Shown here: piece after piece, positions 46,861-59,737 of the stretch
Layout: the number at the start of each line of letters is the position of its first letter
How positions within the stretch are numbered: the stretch's first letter is position 1
Assembly (NCBI RefSeq): GCF_016808095.1
Contig: NC_068971.1
Location: forward strand, 21,750,501 to 21,814,500
DNA: 64,000 bases
Direction of reading: 5' to 3'
From: Vigna angularis
Lineage: Eukaryota > Streptophyta > Magnoliopsida > Fabales > Fabaceae
Notes under the pieces: generated by a model
The model's database searches: none
Seen by the model: the letters and a program-made list of their open reading frames with translations, nothing else
What the model was told of the DNA's origin: nothing
Made by a program: the position numbers and the translations under genes

Positions 46861-49737
46861 CAATGAAGAGTTTCAAAGTGACAAAAGCACAAAATGAGTA
46901 GAATAGGTTTCATAGGCTTGTATTTGCCTCTTTGTTTTCTTTTCGTTAGTTCTAGTTGAATAAACGCATATAAACCTTTCTTTTCCTTTTAGCACAAGTA
47001 ATGTGAGACTTCCCATGGCTTAGTCTTAAAAGAAAAGAGTAAGTAGGCGTCTTAGCTTGTAGCGCAAGGAAGCATAGCTAGCTTTCATTTTTTGAACTTT
47101 AGGAGAATTAGGTGGCTTATAAACCCTTTTGGAATGAGAGAATTAGGCAATGTGGGACTCCAAGCACCTAGGGGCGCTACTACAGCTTCTGGCCAGCTCT
47201 TGGAGCCTTCCAAGTCCCACATTGCTTGAAACTCTTCACCAAACTCCTTCCAAAAGCTATATAAGTAAACCTAGGGGTTCTCCTTGTAGACACCTTTGAA
47301 ATCAATGAAATTGTAAGTTGAATTGCAATCTTGCATTCCTCTTAGAGATATTTTTCTGTCTCTTAGTCCATTTTGACAGACCTTATCTTGAGCAAATCAA
47401 GTGGCGGTCCTTCCTCGACACTTATCTTGGAGTTCTCTCTCAAGTGGCGTGTCTACGAGTCATAAGTTTCCTCCTCCTTTCTCTTTTTCGCTTTTATTTT
47501 CCATTCATTCTTTTAAATGTCATTAGTATACTTCTCTCTAGGCATGAACTTCCCCATCATGGGGTATCTAGAGCCATGAGCTTGATCCTTATTAGGAATT
47601 GCATGTTGGAGTAGAGTAGACAAGCATTTCTTTTTCAATTCTCGCTCGCTGGCGCACGTTGCATGCTTGTCCAACTTGTTTGCTTTCGTTTGAGTTCATT
47701 TCTTATCCGTTTTGTGTGAAATGTTTTTTAAAAGTTTCGTTTGCATGTCTACTTCAATATCTAGTTTTTACTTTGTTTCAATTCACTCTGTACTATTCGC
47801 AATAAAATTGTTTCTCCACTGTGTTCATCCAGTATTTTGCTGTTGATAGATTTCTAAAACTGTTTGCATTGTGGCTTGCTGTTTGATGTATTTGGCTGGC
47901 TGGAATTCATTCCTGGACCGTGAGATAACATCCACACACTCTTAAGAAGGGAATCAAAGCTTCATATCAAGGCTTGGAGGTGATAAACCGTGGCTGTCCA
48001 GAGGCTTGTGCAAGCACTTTTCTTCAAACAACAATAATGCTATTTGGAGGTCTTCAACAAGTAGGTGTCCTTATTCCCTTGCTGCTGAATATATGAAGGA
48101 AAGGGCTACACTAGGTGGCTGGAAAACTGTGATAGCTAGTTGAGAAATGTAGAATGAAGAATAATCCCCATACACAGAATGGTAATTCATACTAAAACCA
48201 TAACCAAAAACAGTTAAAGAAAATATGGCTTAATAGCATACACAAACTGGAAAATCAGAAAAATGATAACTAGACAGAATTGGCTACAAAATTTCCAATG
48301 TGCCAATACACCAATTTGTTAGCAGTCTCTTAGTTGCATAAAGACTAACAAAAATCTTAGTTTCTCCCTAATGTGTATAGGAAGCTAACCGAGGTATCAA
48401 TCCAAAAAAATTGTGCATGTAATGCTCAAAGGTTTTAGGGTGTTGGCTCTCCTCTAGCAAGTTTCTTTTAGGTTCAAAACACTCAATCTCTCATTTACTT
48501 TGATATGGAGCTGGTCTCTCAAAATTTGGCTATAGGAGTTGCCAATTTTCACTCAAATCCTGACTGCATAAAAGTGTTTTTATAAGGCTATTTTTCCTTG
48601 CTATAGAGACACTTGGATTAAGAGCTATATGAGTTTCCACCCCTCAAAGAACTTCAGATTTTGATTTTTGGTTTTGAAGGGCTTTAATCTGGATTGTACA
48701 GGTTCTAATTGCTTTTTAATCACTGATATAGCTTCTTATTCCCTTTGTTTTCCATTTAAATCATAGAACCTAGCCTATGCTACAATCCAAATCAATTAGA
48801 ATGTTCAATTTTGAAAAACAGATTTGCACTTTCAACTTTGCACTTGAAAAGTGACCTCAAATGAGTGGTTTGGTAATTAAAATTGTATGGAAGTAGCATA
48901 AGTTCGAAAGTGCAGTTTGGAACAACTTTGTGTTGTGATTTTAGATGTGTATAAGGCAATGAGACAATGTCTAGCCTTGATTATATGTGCTACATTAGTT
49001 AAAACATGATTTTGTTTCAAAAATTCTGCACAAAATGGAATAAATTTGGTGCACTCTCATAAATTTGTTTCAGTGGAAGTTTTTTGTTTCTTAAGCAATG
49101 TGCAAGTTTGTTTAATGATATTAAACATGTTCCAAGTAGTAGCAACATGTATTGAATGTTAAAGTGGAAAAAGCATAGTTGAGTTGCTAATAAATCCTGA
49201 AACAAGGTGCTGTTATTGTTTTTTTTATCAATCTTTTCACCGTGATTGATATCTTTGCTTGTGTCTTAGGTGTTTAAATTCTTCTAGCTGATTCTCTGCA
49301 GTTAGATCAAGTGTTTTAGGATGTCTTAGGATGTTTTATAGATATTTGATTGCCTAAATTATGTTGATGTATATATTGTATGTTAATGTATATTGTATTT
49401 CATTTATTAGGCTACAACTTGATTAAGTTAAGTAGTCATTTAAAATCCTATGGTACTACACACATTCTCAATGCAATGAGAAGGGTAAGAATACTATAAA
49501 CACTTAGAACCTACAAAATATTTGGAAGTACTCTATACAAGAGAACTTCAGTAGTAATAAGTTGTCTCCCCTAACTTTAATACACAACCCCTTAGGATGT
49601 CTAAGGCATTTCAATATTGAGGACTTCTCTTTGCATATACTTATTGTATGCTTATGACAGTAGTGTTCAAATTGCCTTCCATGTTCTACTTAAGTAGTAA
49701 TAGGTCTATTACTTATGTCACATGAAGTGTTGCTGTT
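46861..49737. other. Non-coding, LTR-like sequence then AT-rich DNA
   Basis: Between 46990 and 47640 there are LTR-like features: an inverted pair gcaatgtgggact (47151-47163) and agtcccacattgc (47210-47222), a TATATAAG box at 47261-47268, and polyadenylation-like aatgaaattg. This may be a TRIM-like or other LTR, but ends were not found. From 47640 to 49737 I see no gene, repeat array or transposon end. The left terminus of the CACTA element should lie here but was not recognised. Confidence 0.45.
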
Positions 49738-52700
49738 TTGGCTAAGTTTTTCTTTGTTTGGCTTGTCACAGAACATGGCCATTTTCCCAACCACCGTGGG
49801 TGGATGTACGACCGCTGTTATAGCGGAAGGAGAGGTTTGAATGAAGCTTTTGTCATCGGAGTTGAAGAGTTTGTCGAGACGGCTCGACAATATCAATATT
49901 ATGCTCTTGATGGAGGGATTTGATGCCCTTGCATCAAGTGCGAATGTACAAGGATTTTGAAAGATGAAGTCGTCAAAGTTCACCTATACCAAAGAGGGTT
50001 CATGGCTAATTACACGGTTTGTACATTTCATGGTGAAGAAATTCCTTCAACCTCCACTACAGCTGAAAAACGGCTTGCATTAGGTTCGAATACTATTGTA
50101 CATACATCTGAGATAGATCAATTTTCCTATATGCAAGAGATGGTCGACAATGCTCTTCGTCGACATGCTGAACAAGAAGAAAACGATAATATGATGAAGA
50201 GTCTCCAAATGAAACCACTAAGAGGTTTTACAATTTACTGACACAAGCAAATTTACCTATATTTGAAGGTTCATCTGAGTCAAAATTGTCAGTGTGCATT
50301 AGACTCATGACAGGTAAATCTAATTGGAACATTCCTAATCAAGCAGTGGACTTCTATACAAAATTGATGTTAGATTTGACACCACCAAACAATTCTATGT
50401 CGAAGAATTATTATCAAGCCAAAAGATGTGTGTCAAAGTTGGGATTGAAAGCCAAAAAGATTGATTGTTGTGTTAATGAATGTATGTTATTCTATGACAA
50501 TGACAGTGGCAAAAATGATGCATTGTTGGTTGAATGGAAGTTTTGTGGCTCACCTCGATATCATACGATGCATGCTGGACGGAGGCAAAAAAACTAATTC
50601 CCTTAAAGTCCATGTTCTACTTGCCTATAATTCCAAGATTACAAAGAATGTTTACTTCAATGCAAACATCAGAACACATGACATGGCATGATGGTAACAA
50701 AACTGAAGGATTTTTGCGTCATCCTTCTGATGGTGAATCTTGGAAGCACTTCAATCGTAAACATCCATCCTTTGCTAGTGAACCGTGTAACGTCAGACTT
50801 GGTTTATGCTCTGATGGGTTTACACCGTACATTCAGGCATCTGCATCACCATATTTATGCTGGCCGATAATAGTTATCCCATACAATCTACCACCTGAGA
50901 TGTGTATGACAAAGCTTTAAATGTTTTTAACGTGTATAATACCAGGTCCATCTAATCCCAAATCAGCGATCGATGTTTATTTGGAGCCTTTAATTGATGA
51001 TTTGAAGAAGCTATGGAATGGTGTTTAGACGTATGATGTTTCAAGGAAGCAAAATTTCCTTATGAGGGCAGCTTTGATGTGGACTATTAATTACTTTCCA
51101 GCGTATGGCATGTTATCTAGTTGGAGCACGCATGGTCAATTAGCTTGTCCACATTGCATGGAACATACAAAGTCATTCCAATTGAGTTATGGTAAGAAAA
51201 GTAGTTGGTTTGATTGTCATCGATGGTTCTTGCCCATTGATCACCCCTTTAGAAGAAACAAAAAGGCATTTCGCAAAGGGCAAGTTGAAACGGATATGCC
51301 CCCGCCGAAGTTGACTGGATCACACGTTTGGAGAAGAGTGAAATACTTCCTAAAAGTCATTGAATGTGGTCAGAATAGGATAGAAGGGTTTGGAGAATGA
51401 CATATTTGGACTAAAACAAGCATATTTTGGGATCTTCCCTATTGGAAAGATAACTTGCTAAGACATAACCTCGATGTCATGCACATAGAAAAAATTTCTT
51501 TGACAATGTCTTCAACACAGTTATGAATGTTATTGGTAAGACAAAAGATAATGACAAAGCAAGAAAATATTAACCTTTGTATTGTGGACGAAAAGACTTA
51601 GAGTTGAAGGCGCAAGGTAACGGCCGATTTTTTAAACCAAAAGCAAATTACACCATGTCAAAAGACGAGGCAAGAATAGTGTGTGGATGGATCAAGGAGC
51701 TTAGAATGCCAGATGGATATTCTTCTAACTTGTCCAGATGTGCCAATGTTCAGAACGGTACTATTCAAGGGTTGAAGAGTCATGATTGTCATGTATTCAT
51801 GGAGACTTTCATCCCTCTTGTGTTCAGTTGTTTGCCAATGCACATGTTAAATCCACTCATAGAAATCAGTAACTTCTTTAAAGATTTGTGTTGTACGACA
51901 TTAAAGGAAAATTCCCTTAGAAAGATGGAAGAAAATATCTCAATTATTCTCTACAAATTAGAAAGAATATTCCCTCCTGCATTCTTTGATTCAATGGAGC
52001 ATCTTCCAATTCATCTTGCATATGAAGCTTGGCTTGGGGGACCTGTGCAGTACAGGTGGGTGTATCCCTTTGAAAGGTTTATGGGAGAATCTAAACGTTC
52101 AGTTAAAAATAAAGTTAGAGTAGAAGGCTCAATTTGTGCAGTTTACTTGCATAGAGAGACAACGTATTTTTGTTCACATTATTTCAAAGACTTCATGTTG
52201 TCCCCCACTAATGTCAGAAATGAAATGCAATGGCAAGCTGAACCACGTCAAGGTGCATTATCAATTTTTTGACAATCACGCCGTCATGCAAGGAAAGAAA
52301 TCACTCATTGGTTAACTGATGCTGAATTCAACTCTGCTCATGTCCATGTCTTAATCAATTGCAGTGAAGTTAAGTCGTACCTTGAGTATGTCATTATCCA
52401 ACTCTTACCTTTGCAATGGTTAAATTTTTATACACTAATTCATTTCATTTGTACCAGCTCATTTCTTGTGGCTGAGCAAGTCGCAGAAGGAAATGCTTCT
52501 GCTAGAATACACTTAGAGTTTCCCCCAATGGTTCAGAAATCAGGTCCATACTTTTTCCTATGTTTTGAGCAAGGTTAATTTGACTCTTGCTTTTAAATTT
52601 TTTTTGGTATCTTTGTAAGTTTTTAATCAGGAATTAACTCCCACGGTTCAAGAGTTAAGACATCTCTCCAATTGGCCAATGAGATGTGTGAAAGAATGGC

Positions 52701-53296
52701 ACACTTACTTCACCAATGGTTACAAATTCCATACACCATGAATGGTCTAAAGGGAAGAAAACAACAAATTGTGGTGTGTACGTCAAGGGCCTAACAGAGG
52801 GTTGTTATGATGATTTCTACGGCATCATTCATAAAATATATGAGCTAGAGTACAACAACACTACTTCTCCAAACAGAGTAGTACTTTTTTATTGTGAATG
52901 GTTTGGTCCTTCTAGAGCTGGTACCCAAGTGGATCCTAGGTTTAACATTGTCGAACTCCACCTGAGATTAAGATATGCACAACACTACATTATCCTTTCA
53001 TTCTAGCAACTAATTTCAGACAGGTTTATTATGTGTCATATCCACCATTACGCAATATTGACAAGCGTGGTTGGGTTGTAGCAATACAAACCAAGCCTAG
53101 AGGTCGCATTGACTCAAATGAGGTTGAGGAAGATGTTGCCTACCAACTTGACCAAATGTCACAACCACAAGAAATTATTGAAGTTAAACATATAAGCGCA
53201 TTGCACGACCTTAATGGTGATGGAGATGAATTAGAAGCATCAATACAAGGTGAAGAAGAAGAAGATGATGATGAAGATCATGATGACGATAATTGA
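49738..53296 (+). pseudogene. TNP2-type CACTA transposase, multiply broken
   Basis: Pieces in order: transposase-associated domain with WMYDRCYSGRRGL and, after a TGA at 49921-49923, CPCIKCECTRIL (to about 50040); TNP2 transposase core in several frames (50230-51560) with RHPSDGESWKHF, RLGLCSDGFTPY, WPIIVIPYNLPP, ALMWTINYFPAYGMLSSWST and HNLDVMHIEK; DUF4218 (51577-52390) with LPIHLAYEAWLGGP and RWVYPFERFMG; and DUF4216 (52690-53110) with GVYVKGLTEG, CEWFGP and VSYPPLRNIDKRGWVVA. An acidic Asp/Glu-rich tail closes it at 53296. Visible lesions are in-frame stops near 49921, 50918, 51027 and 52270 and frame changes near 50220, 50590 and 51400-51577. The family excises and reinserts CACTA elements; this copy cannot make a full protein. 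Confidence 0.9.
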
Positions 53297-53462
53297 ATGT
53301 TAGACATCTATTGTAGCAAATTGAACTATCATTTCAATAGAGTTATGTAAAATATCATCTTAAAAGTTGTATGCAATTATTTTACATTCACTTTAATTTG
53401 TTTTTATCCTTCCTTATTATTTTCTATTGTTTCACTTTATTTCTAACTATTTCAATGCAATA

Positions 53463-55320
53463 ATGACAGGACAAGGTTCAGAACGTCCTGATAAAGGAAA
53501 GGGGGTAGCAAGGCCTAAAAAGAGGCAACGGCAAGCACCAAAGTATGTACTTAGGGTGCCTGCTACACTACCTACCACTACTGCCCCCAGTCCATCATCT
53601 GTGGGGCCTCCTCCTACCCCTGCATTACACCCTCCTCTTACCCCTGCAGTAGACCCTACTCCTACCCCTACAATACACCCTTTTCCTACCCTTGCAGTAC
53701 ACCCTTCTCCTACCCTTGCAGTACACCCTTCTCCTACCCCTACAGCAGACCCTCTTCCTCCTCCTATGATTATAACCCCCACTCCTTCCCCTGTGCTTAT
53801 TACCCCCACTCCTCCCCTGACCCTACTTCTATACCTTCCTCATCTTGTATACTGTCTTCTGAGACTGTCACACCATCTGCTGATCCAGATTCAGCTGGTG
53901 ATGGTGAAGGTGTTGACCCGCTCCTCCATGATCGACCATGGATTGAGCCGTATGGTAAAGGGTAAGATTTTAATTCCTTTTTTAATCATTTTGATGTTTA
54001 AAGATTGCCTTAATTCAAATGACTTTTATTATGCAAGTTTATTCCATCCAGGGTTGCTTCCCAAGCCATCACACGATCAATTAAGCAACAGTTTTTAAGT
54101 CCATGGCCTACTTGGGGAGCAATACCTGATACAACAAAAAGCCATTTTGGCAGCGTTTTCAGGTGAACAATCCATTAAACTAATTGTCATTCTTATTTTA
54201 GTATGTTCATTAATCAATGTTTGTTTTGTTTAATGTTACAAATGAAGGTGCAGTGGAAACCTGAACATGAAACACAGATACAAAGAAATTTCCACATGAA
54301 AGCATCTCATCGGCTGTCAAAGATGTTTAGGGATATCCGCAATGCAGGAGGGTGCCCTTACTGGTTGGGCGAGCACATCTGGAACTCTTTGCTGGCTCAT
54401 TGGAATTCAGTAAAGTTTTGCAATAAGTGTGCCAAAGCCTAGAGGAACAGAGCTTCTGAAAAGGGTGGCACCCTGCATACTGGTGGGTCGATCACGATTC
54501 ATGAGCATGCCATTCGTATGGTAAACTTTCATTACTTTTCTGTTTCTTTCATATATAACTTATGTATTTTCTATTTCATATGTACACTTCTAACTCTAAA
54601 TTATGTTACAGGCACAAGCTCTAGGACGAGCGGTCCATGTTGATGAGGTCTTTGCACAGACTCAAGTTCAGAAGGGCACTAATGAATTTGTCGATGAAAG
54701 ATCTCGGAAAAATCATATAAGCAAATAACACTGTTACTATTAGTAATTTTTCATTTATGTTATTCTATCATTCCCTAACATTGCTTTTAATGTTTGAACA
54801 GGAAGAATTTTCTGAGACTTTCACAGGTTCTGAACATGGGTAAGCGCCTACACTGGGTGATGCAAGTAATTCAGAAGACGACATCCGTAGGACACAGTGC
54901 TGGGTCGACATCGTTGGTGGGAAGAAAAAGGGACGAGTGTACGGTGCAGGACAACTTGCTGCAAACTATACAACATCGAGAGGAGGTACTCTAAAGCAAT
55001 TCCCTTCTTCTTCCACCACTACTGTTGACGAGGCCGTTGTCCGCCTCACGCAGACACTGGAGCAACATGACCAGGAAATCACTGATTTGAGAGCAGAGTT
55101 TATAAACTTTAAGGCCCTGGTCATGAGAGTGTTGCCTGAAACTTCACAGGATCAGTTCATTATCCCTCCGACCAGCCACGACCCTCCCCGTCACCCGCCG
55201 TCCCTCAGCAGCCGACATCATTCCAACCCTCATTAGTCCAGCCGACATCATTCCAACCCACACCAGTCCAACCATCTACAGAGGAGCAGGATGATGAAGA
55301 TCATTCTGATGATACTATGT
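53463..55320 (+). pseudogene. En/Spm second protein (Transposase_24-like), broken
   Basis: Starts near ATG 53463 with a basic GKGVARPKKRQRQAPK segment. A proline-rich repeat follows (53560-53830) made of about 21-24-bp units of the type cctacccctgcagtacaccct. After a frame change near 53815 comes DRPWIEPYGKG, then exons encoding WPTWGAIPD, VQWKPEHETQIQ and AHWNSVKFCNKCAKA (a TAG at 54440), the NRASEKGGTLHTGGSITIHEHA segment, and GKKKGRVYGAGQLAA with a final coiled-coil-like LEQHDQEITDLRAEF. The usual partner protein in CACTA elements binds subterminal repeats; that role is inferred from family position. The 3' part ends about 465 bp before the element terminus. Confidence 0.8.
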
Positions 55321-55639
55321 AGATTATTGGTTTTATTTTGTTATTGAACATAGTTGTTATAGAAACATTTGGATATTAGAACATTTGGATGTTAGATCAT
55401 TTGGATGTTAGATCAATTGGATGATTTGGATGTTAGAACATTATGTTAGATTGCTTTATGTTTCATTTATAAATACATGTTCTATGGATGGTTGGATGAT
55501 TCAAATGTTATATTGTTTTTCTGATCAATGATTGCATGATTGAGATGCACATTATGCAGGTCTGTATGTGGTTGGAAAATGTTATGCAGGTTTGTTTGTG
55601 CTGTGAACAATTTATATAGGTTTGTTTGGTTTGATAAGA

Positions 55640-55790
55640 GGGCCACAGCCCGTCGGTAAATGTTAGCGACAAGATATTTACCGACGGTCTCATGATCGTC
55701 GCTAAGCCGTCGGTAAATAGTAATTACCGACGACTTTTGGTTGTTACCGAAGGATTATAGCCTTCGGTAATGCCCTTCTTTTTTGTAGTT
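55640..55790. repeat. CACTA 3' subterminal repeats and terminus
   Basis: Direct and inverted cgtcggtaa/ttaccgacg units (at about 55654, 55679, 55709, 55725) and a ttcggtaa variant pair at 55744-55770, followed by cttttttgtagt. Typical of the transposase-binding end region of CACTA elements. Confidence 0.8.
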
Positions 55791-58492
55791 TATAACGGTC
55801 ATATTTTTAAATATGTTTGACTAGCATTTATTCCAAATCGATTACATTAATTGTGCATTCAATTAGAATCGTGTTAGTTGAAATTTTGTTACCTATGATT
55901 TTAAAGTAACCAATTACATTACTAACGTAATCGATTGTTTTGCGTCTGTCATGATGAAACTATAAATTGACGCATTACATGCAACTCTGTAAGAACTTTT
56001 GATCATTTGTAAACTGTCATATCTGATACCTTTGATTTGAGAAAAGTATTACATGTTTTTGAGACGCTTCAAGAATCAAGATTTGAAGAATTGGAAGAAA
56101 CTTAAAGGACTTTTGAGAGAAACATTGTGGACGAATAGACTGATCTTTATCTACCCTACTGAGGTGTTTCTACGTTGATCAGAAACTTATATTTTGCAAT
56201 CTTGGACTATGCTGCTCTGTTCGTGCATGATAGGAAGAAGAACGAGGAGTTCTTGGACTTTGAGAGGTTGTCTCAAAGGGTTCTACAGTAAGGACGTGTG
56301 GTTCTTTGTTCAGGTGTTTTCTTTCTATAGTTGATTGTTGAGTGGGAGAGATGTTTACATTTGAGAGAGTCTCTGTAAAGCCTTTGGTGTAAAACTCAAA
56401 TCATTATAGTGAAAGATCCTTCAATCTCAGGTTGATTGGAAGGAAACTAGATGTAGGCATTGAGGCTGAACAAGGATAAAAACCTTGTGTTTGTTCTTCT
56501 TTCCTTATCTCTTTTACTTTCATTGCATACACATATTACTAAGATTACAAGAAAGGTTAAAGATCATTCTAAGTTTGCGAAAAGATTTAAAATGCATTTG
56601 TTTTTATTGATCACCAATTCCCCCCCTTTTGGTGTTGAGAAACAAGGCTCTTCATTTCTAACAACAAGGTTTTTCAAAGCTTCCTAAATGAGTTTACTTT
56701 GAAGTTATTGTTTCATGTTTCTTATTTTAGATGAGTGAGTGAGTTTAATTGTCATTGGTGCAAAAACATTGTTTTTCTAAGTTCCCTAAATGATTTTATT
56801 TTCAATTTATTGTTTTATGTTTCTTATTTTAGATGAGTGAGTAAGTTTAATGGTCATGGTTGGTGTTTAGTGCATCAATCAACATGTTAGTCATTTAGGT
56901 GTTTTCATGTAAGTTCGATGAGCTCTATAAGCATTTCTGAATATTTTCTGCCTTAGTAATCGATTACATGGGTCTTGTAATCGATTAGCAGAGGCCTGGG
57001 GGCCATTTGGAAAGAAACTTCAACTATACTCTCCAGGTGGATGAACAACAAACACTCCTTAACTCTGTTTTTCTAAGCTTTGATGGTTGTTTTGCTTTTA
57101 ACTTTCTCTACCCTACTCCAAATGAGTTGATTCTTGTTTTGTTGGAATCTAGACTCAAAGAGTTTTCAAATGATTACTAACTCTTAATTTTTAGACCATG
57201 GTACTAGATCCAGTTAATTTACCAAAAACATTGTTTTTCTAAGCTTCCTAAATGAGTTTACTTTCAAGTTATTGTTTCATGTTTCTTATTTTAGATGGGT
57301 GAGTGAGTTTAACGGTCATGGGTGCAAAAACAATGTTTTCCCAAGCTTCCTAAATGAGTGTACTTTCAAGTTATTGTTTCATGTTTCTTATTTTAGATGG
57401 CTGAGTGAGTTTATTAGTCATGGTTGGTGTTTAGTGCACCAATGAACATATCAGGTGAGCTGGAATACCATTCTGGCCTTTTTTTAGGCCTGGGTAATCA
57501 ATTACAAAGATCATGTAATCGATTACCAAGGGGCTTAGGACCATTTGTACAGAAAGTTCAATTGCACTCTCCAACTGTAAGAACATCACTCTCCAAGAAT
57601 TTTTTGGCTTCGTTTTGGGCAAAATTTTCCATTTATTGAAATGGATGATTGAGTTCAATGTGAAAGGTTGTGTTCCTTGCACCAATTACCACGTTTGCTC
57701 ATTCAATTGTTGATAACAAACAATTTTGATGTATATCATTTTCATCTTCTATGTATATGATTTTTAGCTTATGTTTATTTTGTTGTATTAGTGTTGTCCA
57801 AATCAATAGATGTAATTCAAGATAATATATTGTTTGCTTATTTGTCCAATACCTTTTGATGTCTTCATTTCGTTCAAAAGTATAACTGTTATTGGAATTA
57901 TGTGCATAATTTGCACAGGACAATGTTTCAAATTCAGGGATTAAAAAAAAAGCAGTCGTAATCAATTACGAATGCTATATAATCGATTATAGAATGAAAC
58001 CATTTTTTGTTCCCCAACACTCTGCACCGTCACAGTTGTTTATCTCTCCGACTTCCCCTAACATATCTAAACCCTTCAAAATTTCTTCCCCCTTCCAAAA
58101 CCTTAAACCCTAAAACTTCCCCAATGACAGAACGCGCTAAGAAAAAGCAAATGGCTTCCTCTTCCACATCGGCACATCACCGTCGCGACGGCCCATCCCC
58201 ATTCTCACCACAAATAATGAGCTTTTCTCCACGATCGACCAATATGAATGGTGTATTTCCAATAATGGTCCTCAGTTTCGGAGTCAATTTTCCATTCAAC
58301 CCACCAACAAATTAACTACATGACAAATAAAACAATAACCAACTACTGAAGTCAAAATGGAAATGGTACATCCAAGTTACCAAAGGGTAAATAAACCTTT
58401 ATGCTTGTGAGAGAGAAAGGAGAAAAAACACTTGAAAACAAAAATGCACATGGGAGGAAGAATAAAAACGAAAAGAAGAGAAATATTTTCAA
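55791..58492. other. Repeat-rich non-coding region, LTR-like
   Basis: No gene is supported. Sequence at 55980-56460 reads like a retrotransposon LTR or leader. Clusters of TAATCGATTA and near variants occur at 55840, 55895-55935, 56957-56990, 57494-57530 and 57958-57990, usually as two copies 15-25 bp apart. The frame at 58007-58315 contains a short methionine-started peptide with basic residues but no domain. A (CT/CCTTC)-rich leader-like stretch lies at 58040-58110. Confidence 0.5.
56671..57690. repeat. Tandem duplicated block of about 550 bp with internal doublets
   Basis: A unit of about 100 bp (cttcctaaatgagttta, ttattgtttcatgtttcttattttagatg, gagtgagttta) occurs four times: about 56678, 56783, 57238 and 57346. 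Units 2 and 4 are both followed by ggttggtgtttagtgca and then paired TAATCGATTA motifs. The block 56671-57218 has therefore been duplicated as about 57225-57690. Confidence 0.8.
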
Positions 58493-59611
58493 GGTTTAAT
58501 TGCTTCCTTTGTCCCCAGTTTGGTTGAATTGTGTCAAATTCATCCTCATTTTTAAAAAAGTTTCATTGTCGTCCTCACGTGGTGTAAAAGTGTCAATTGA
58601 ATCCAAACATAGAAAAAATTTGTGTCAAAGTAGTCATCTCCGTTAAATACACATTAACGGTGTCAATGACCATCATCAATCTTCACCCCTTCGTGGCACT
58701 GACCCCTCTGCTCATCACCCTCATCTTCTTCCTTACCTCATGGGCCTTCATCTCCAACAGGGGCCTTCATCTCCAACACCCGTGATCAGCCCCTCTCGGA
58801 TTTCCACCCTTTCCGTTCTAGAATTCGTCAAATTCATCCCCATTTTTCTCACTGGATCATCCATCAACCATTCCAAGAACCAAATCCCAAACCAACCAGT
58901 AAATAAAAAGGATAGAAAAGAGAGGGAGAGGCGCCATCGGTGGCGTCGATGACGAAACGAACTCCGGCGAGAACGATGGTGACTAGCTTCGTCGACGGTA
59001 GGGTTTCGCTCGTTGCCTCAGAGGTGGTGTTCGGGGTTCGGTAACTGGCGGCGACCTTGGCCGCGTTTCGTGGCACTGGCGGTGTTCGATGGAGAAGGAA
59101 GAGAACTCGCGCCGAATCGGAGGGTGAGAAGGGCCTGAACGCTGCCTCCGGTGGCTGGACGTGCCCAAGCGGAGGCCGGTGTCGGACTGAAAGAGTTTCT
59201 CCTCTATCGCGCGGAAAGGGGGCAGGAGAAAGGACCTGACATCGCGGCCAGCCGCGATCCTGGTGGCGCTTGGGGTCGCCGGTGACGTCATGGACCAGGC
59301 GGAGGGCCTCTTCGCGGTGGTCGGTTTGGTGGGGGCAGCCGTATGCGCGCAGGGAGACGATCCTTCGTCGGAGTTCCTAGCTGAAAGAATAGAGAGTCTC
59401 ATGTCTTTCTCACTGGATCATCCAAATAATCAGTCACTTAATACCGTTAGTGTGTATTTAACGGAGATGACTACTTTGACACAAATTTTTTCTATGTTTG
59501 GATTCAATTGACACTTTTACACCACGTGAAGACGACAATGAAACTTTTTTAAAAATAAGGATGAATTTGACACAATTCAACCAAACTGGGGACAAAGGAA
59601 ACAATTAAACC
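58493..59611. mobile_element. Mutator-like element (MULE C), GC-rich interior
   Basis: Starts ggtttaattg and ends caattaaacc, with inverted arms of about 170 bp (tttgtcccc, gtgtcaaattcatcct, cacgtggtgtaaaagtgtcaattgaatcc and ctccgttaaatacacatt all mirrored). A perfect 9-bp duplication tattttcaa flanks it (58484-58492 and 59612-59620). The arms share the ggtttaat..tttgtcccc layout with MULE B. The interior from about 58920 to 59380 is strongly GC-rich compared with everything around it, as expected if host gene sequence was captured (Pack-MULE), but no domain is readable in any frame. Confidence 0.9.
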
Positions 59612-59737
59612 TATTTTCAAATACTAAATTCATTAGCTCTTCCACGCTAACTTTTTCGAATAAAATCTTATTTGAAATGTTTTGACACGTGTTCATTATA
59701 AAAATATTTTCAAAACACATTGTCAATACAGGGGTCC

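Larger units (their letters stand above)
49738..55790 (+). mobile_element. CACTA (En/Spm) transposon, degraded
   Basis: Contains a TNP2-type transposase gene (49738-53296) followed by a second gene of the En/Spm Transposase_24 type (53463-55320), the standard two-gene order. The 3' end shows subterminal accgacg/cgtcggtaa repeats (55640-55775) and finishes ttcttttttgtagt, one base away from the usual CACTA inverted terminus. The matching 5' cactacaaaa end was not found upstream, so the left side is probably truncated or decayed and the start given is that of the first coding match. Confidence 0.85.

Noticed and set aside
46990..47640. Complete TRIM element
   Set aside because: An inverted pair and a TATA box are present, but no TG..CA ends, target duplication or primer site could be placed.
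53447..53809. Gly/Val-rich frame on the minus strand
   Set aside because: Exact shadow of the proline-rich repeat of the second CACTA gene.
58983..59402. 139-codon Pro/Ser/Arg-rich frame on the minus strand
   Set aside because: A by-product of the GC-rich interior of MULE C; composition only, with no domain and no start context.
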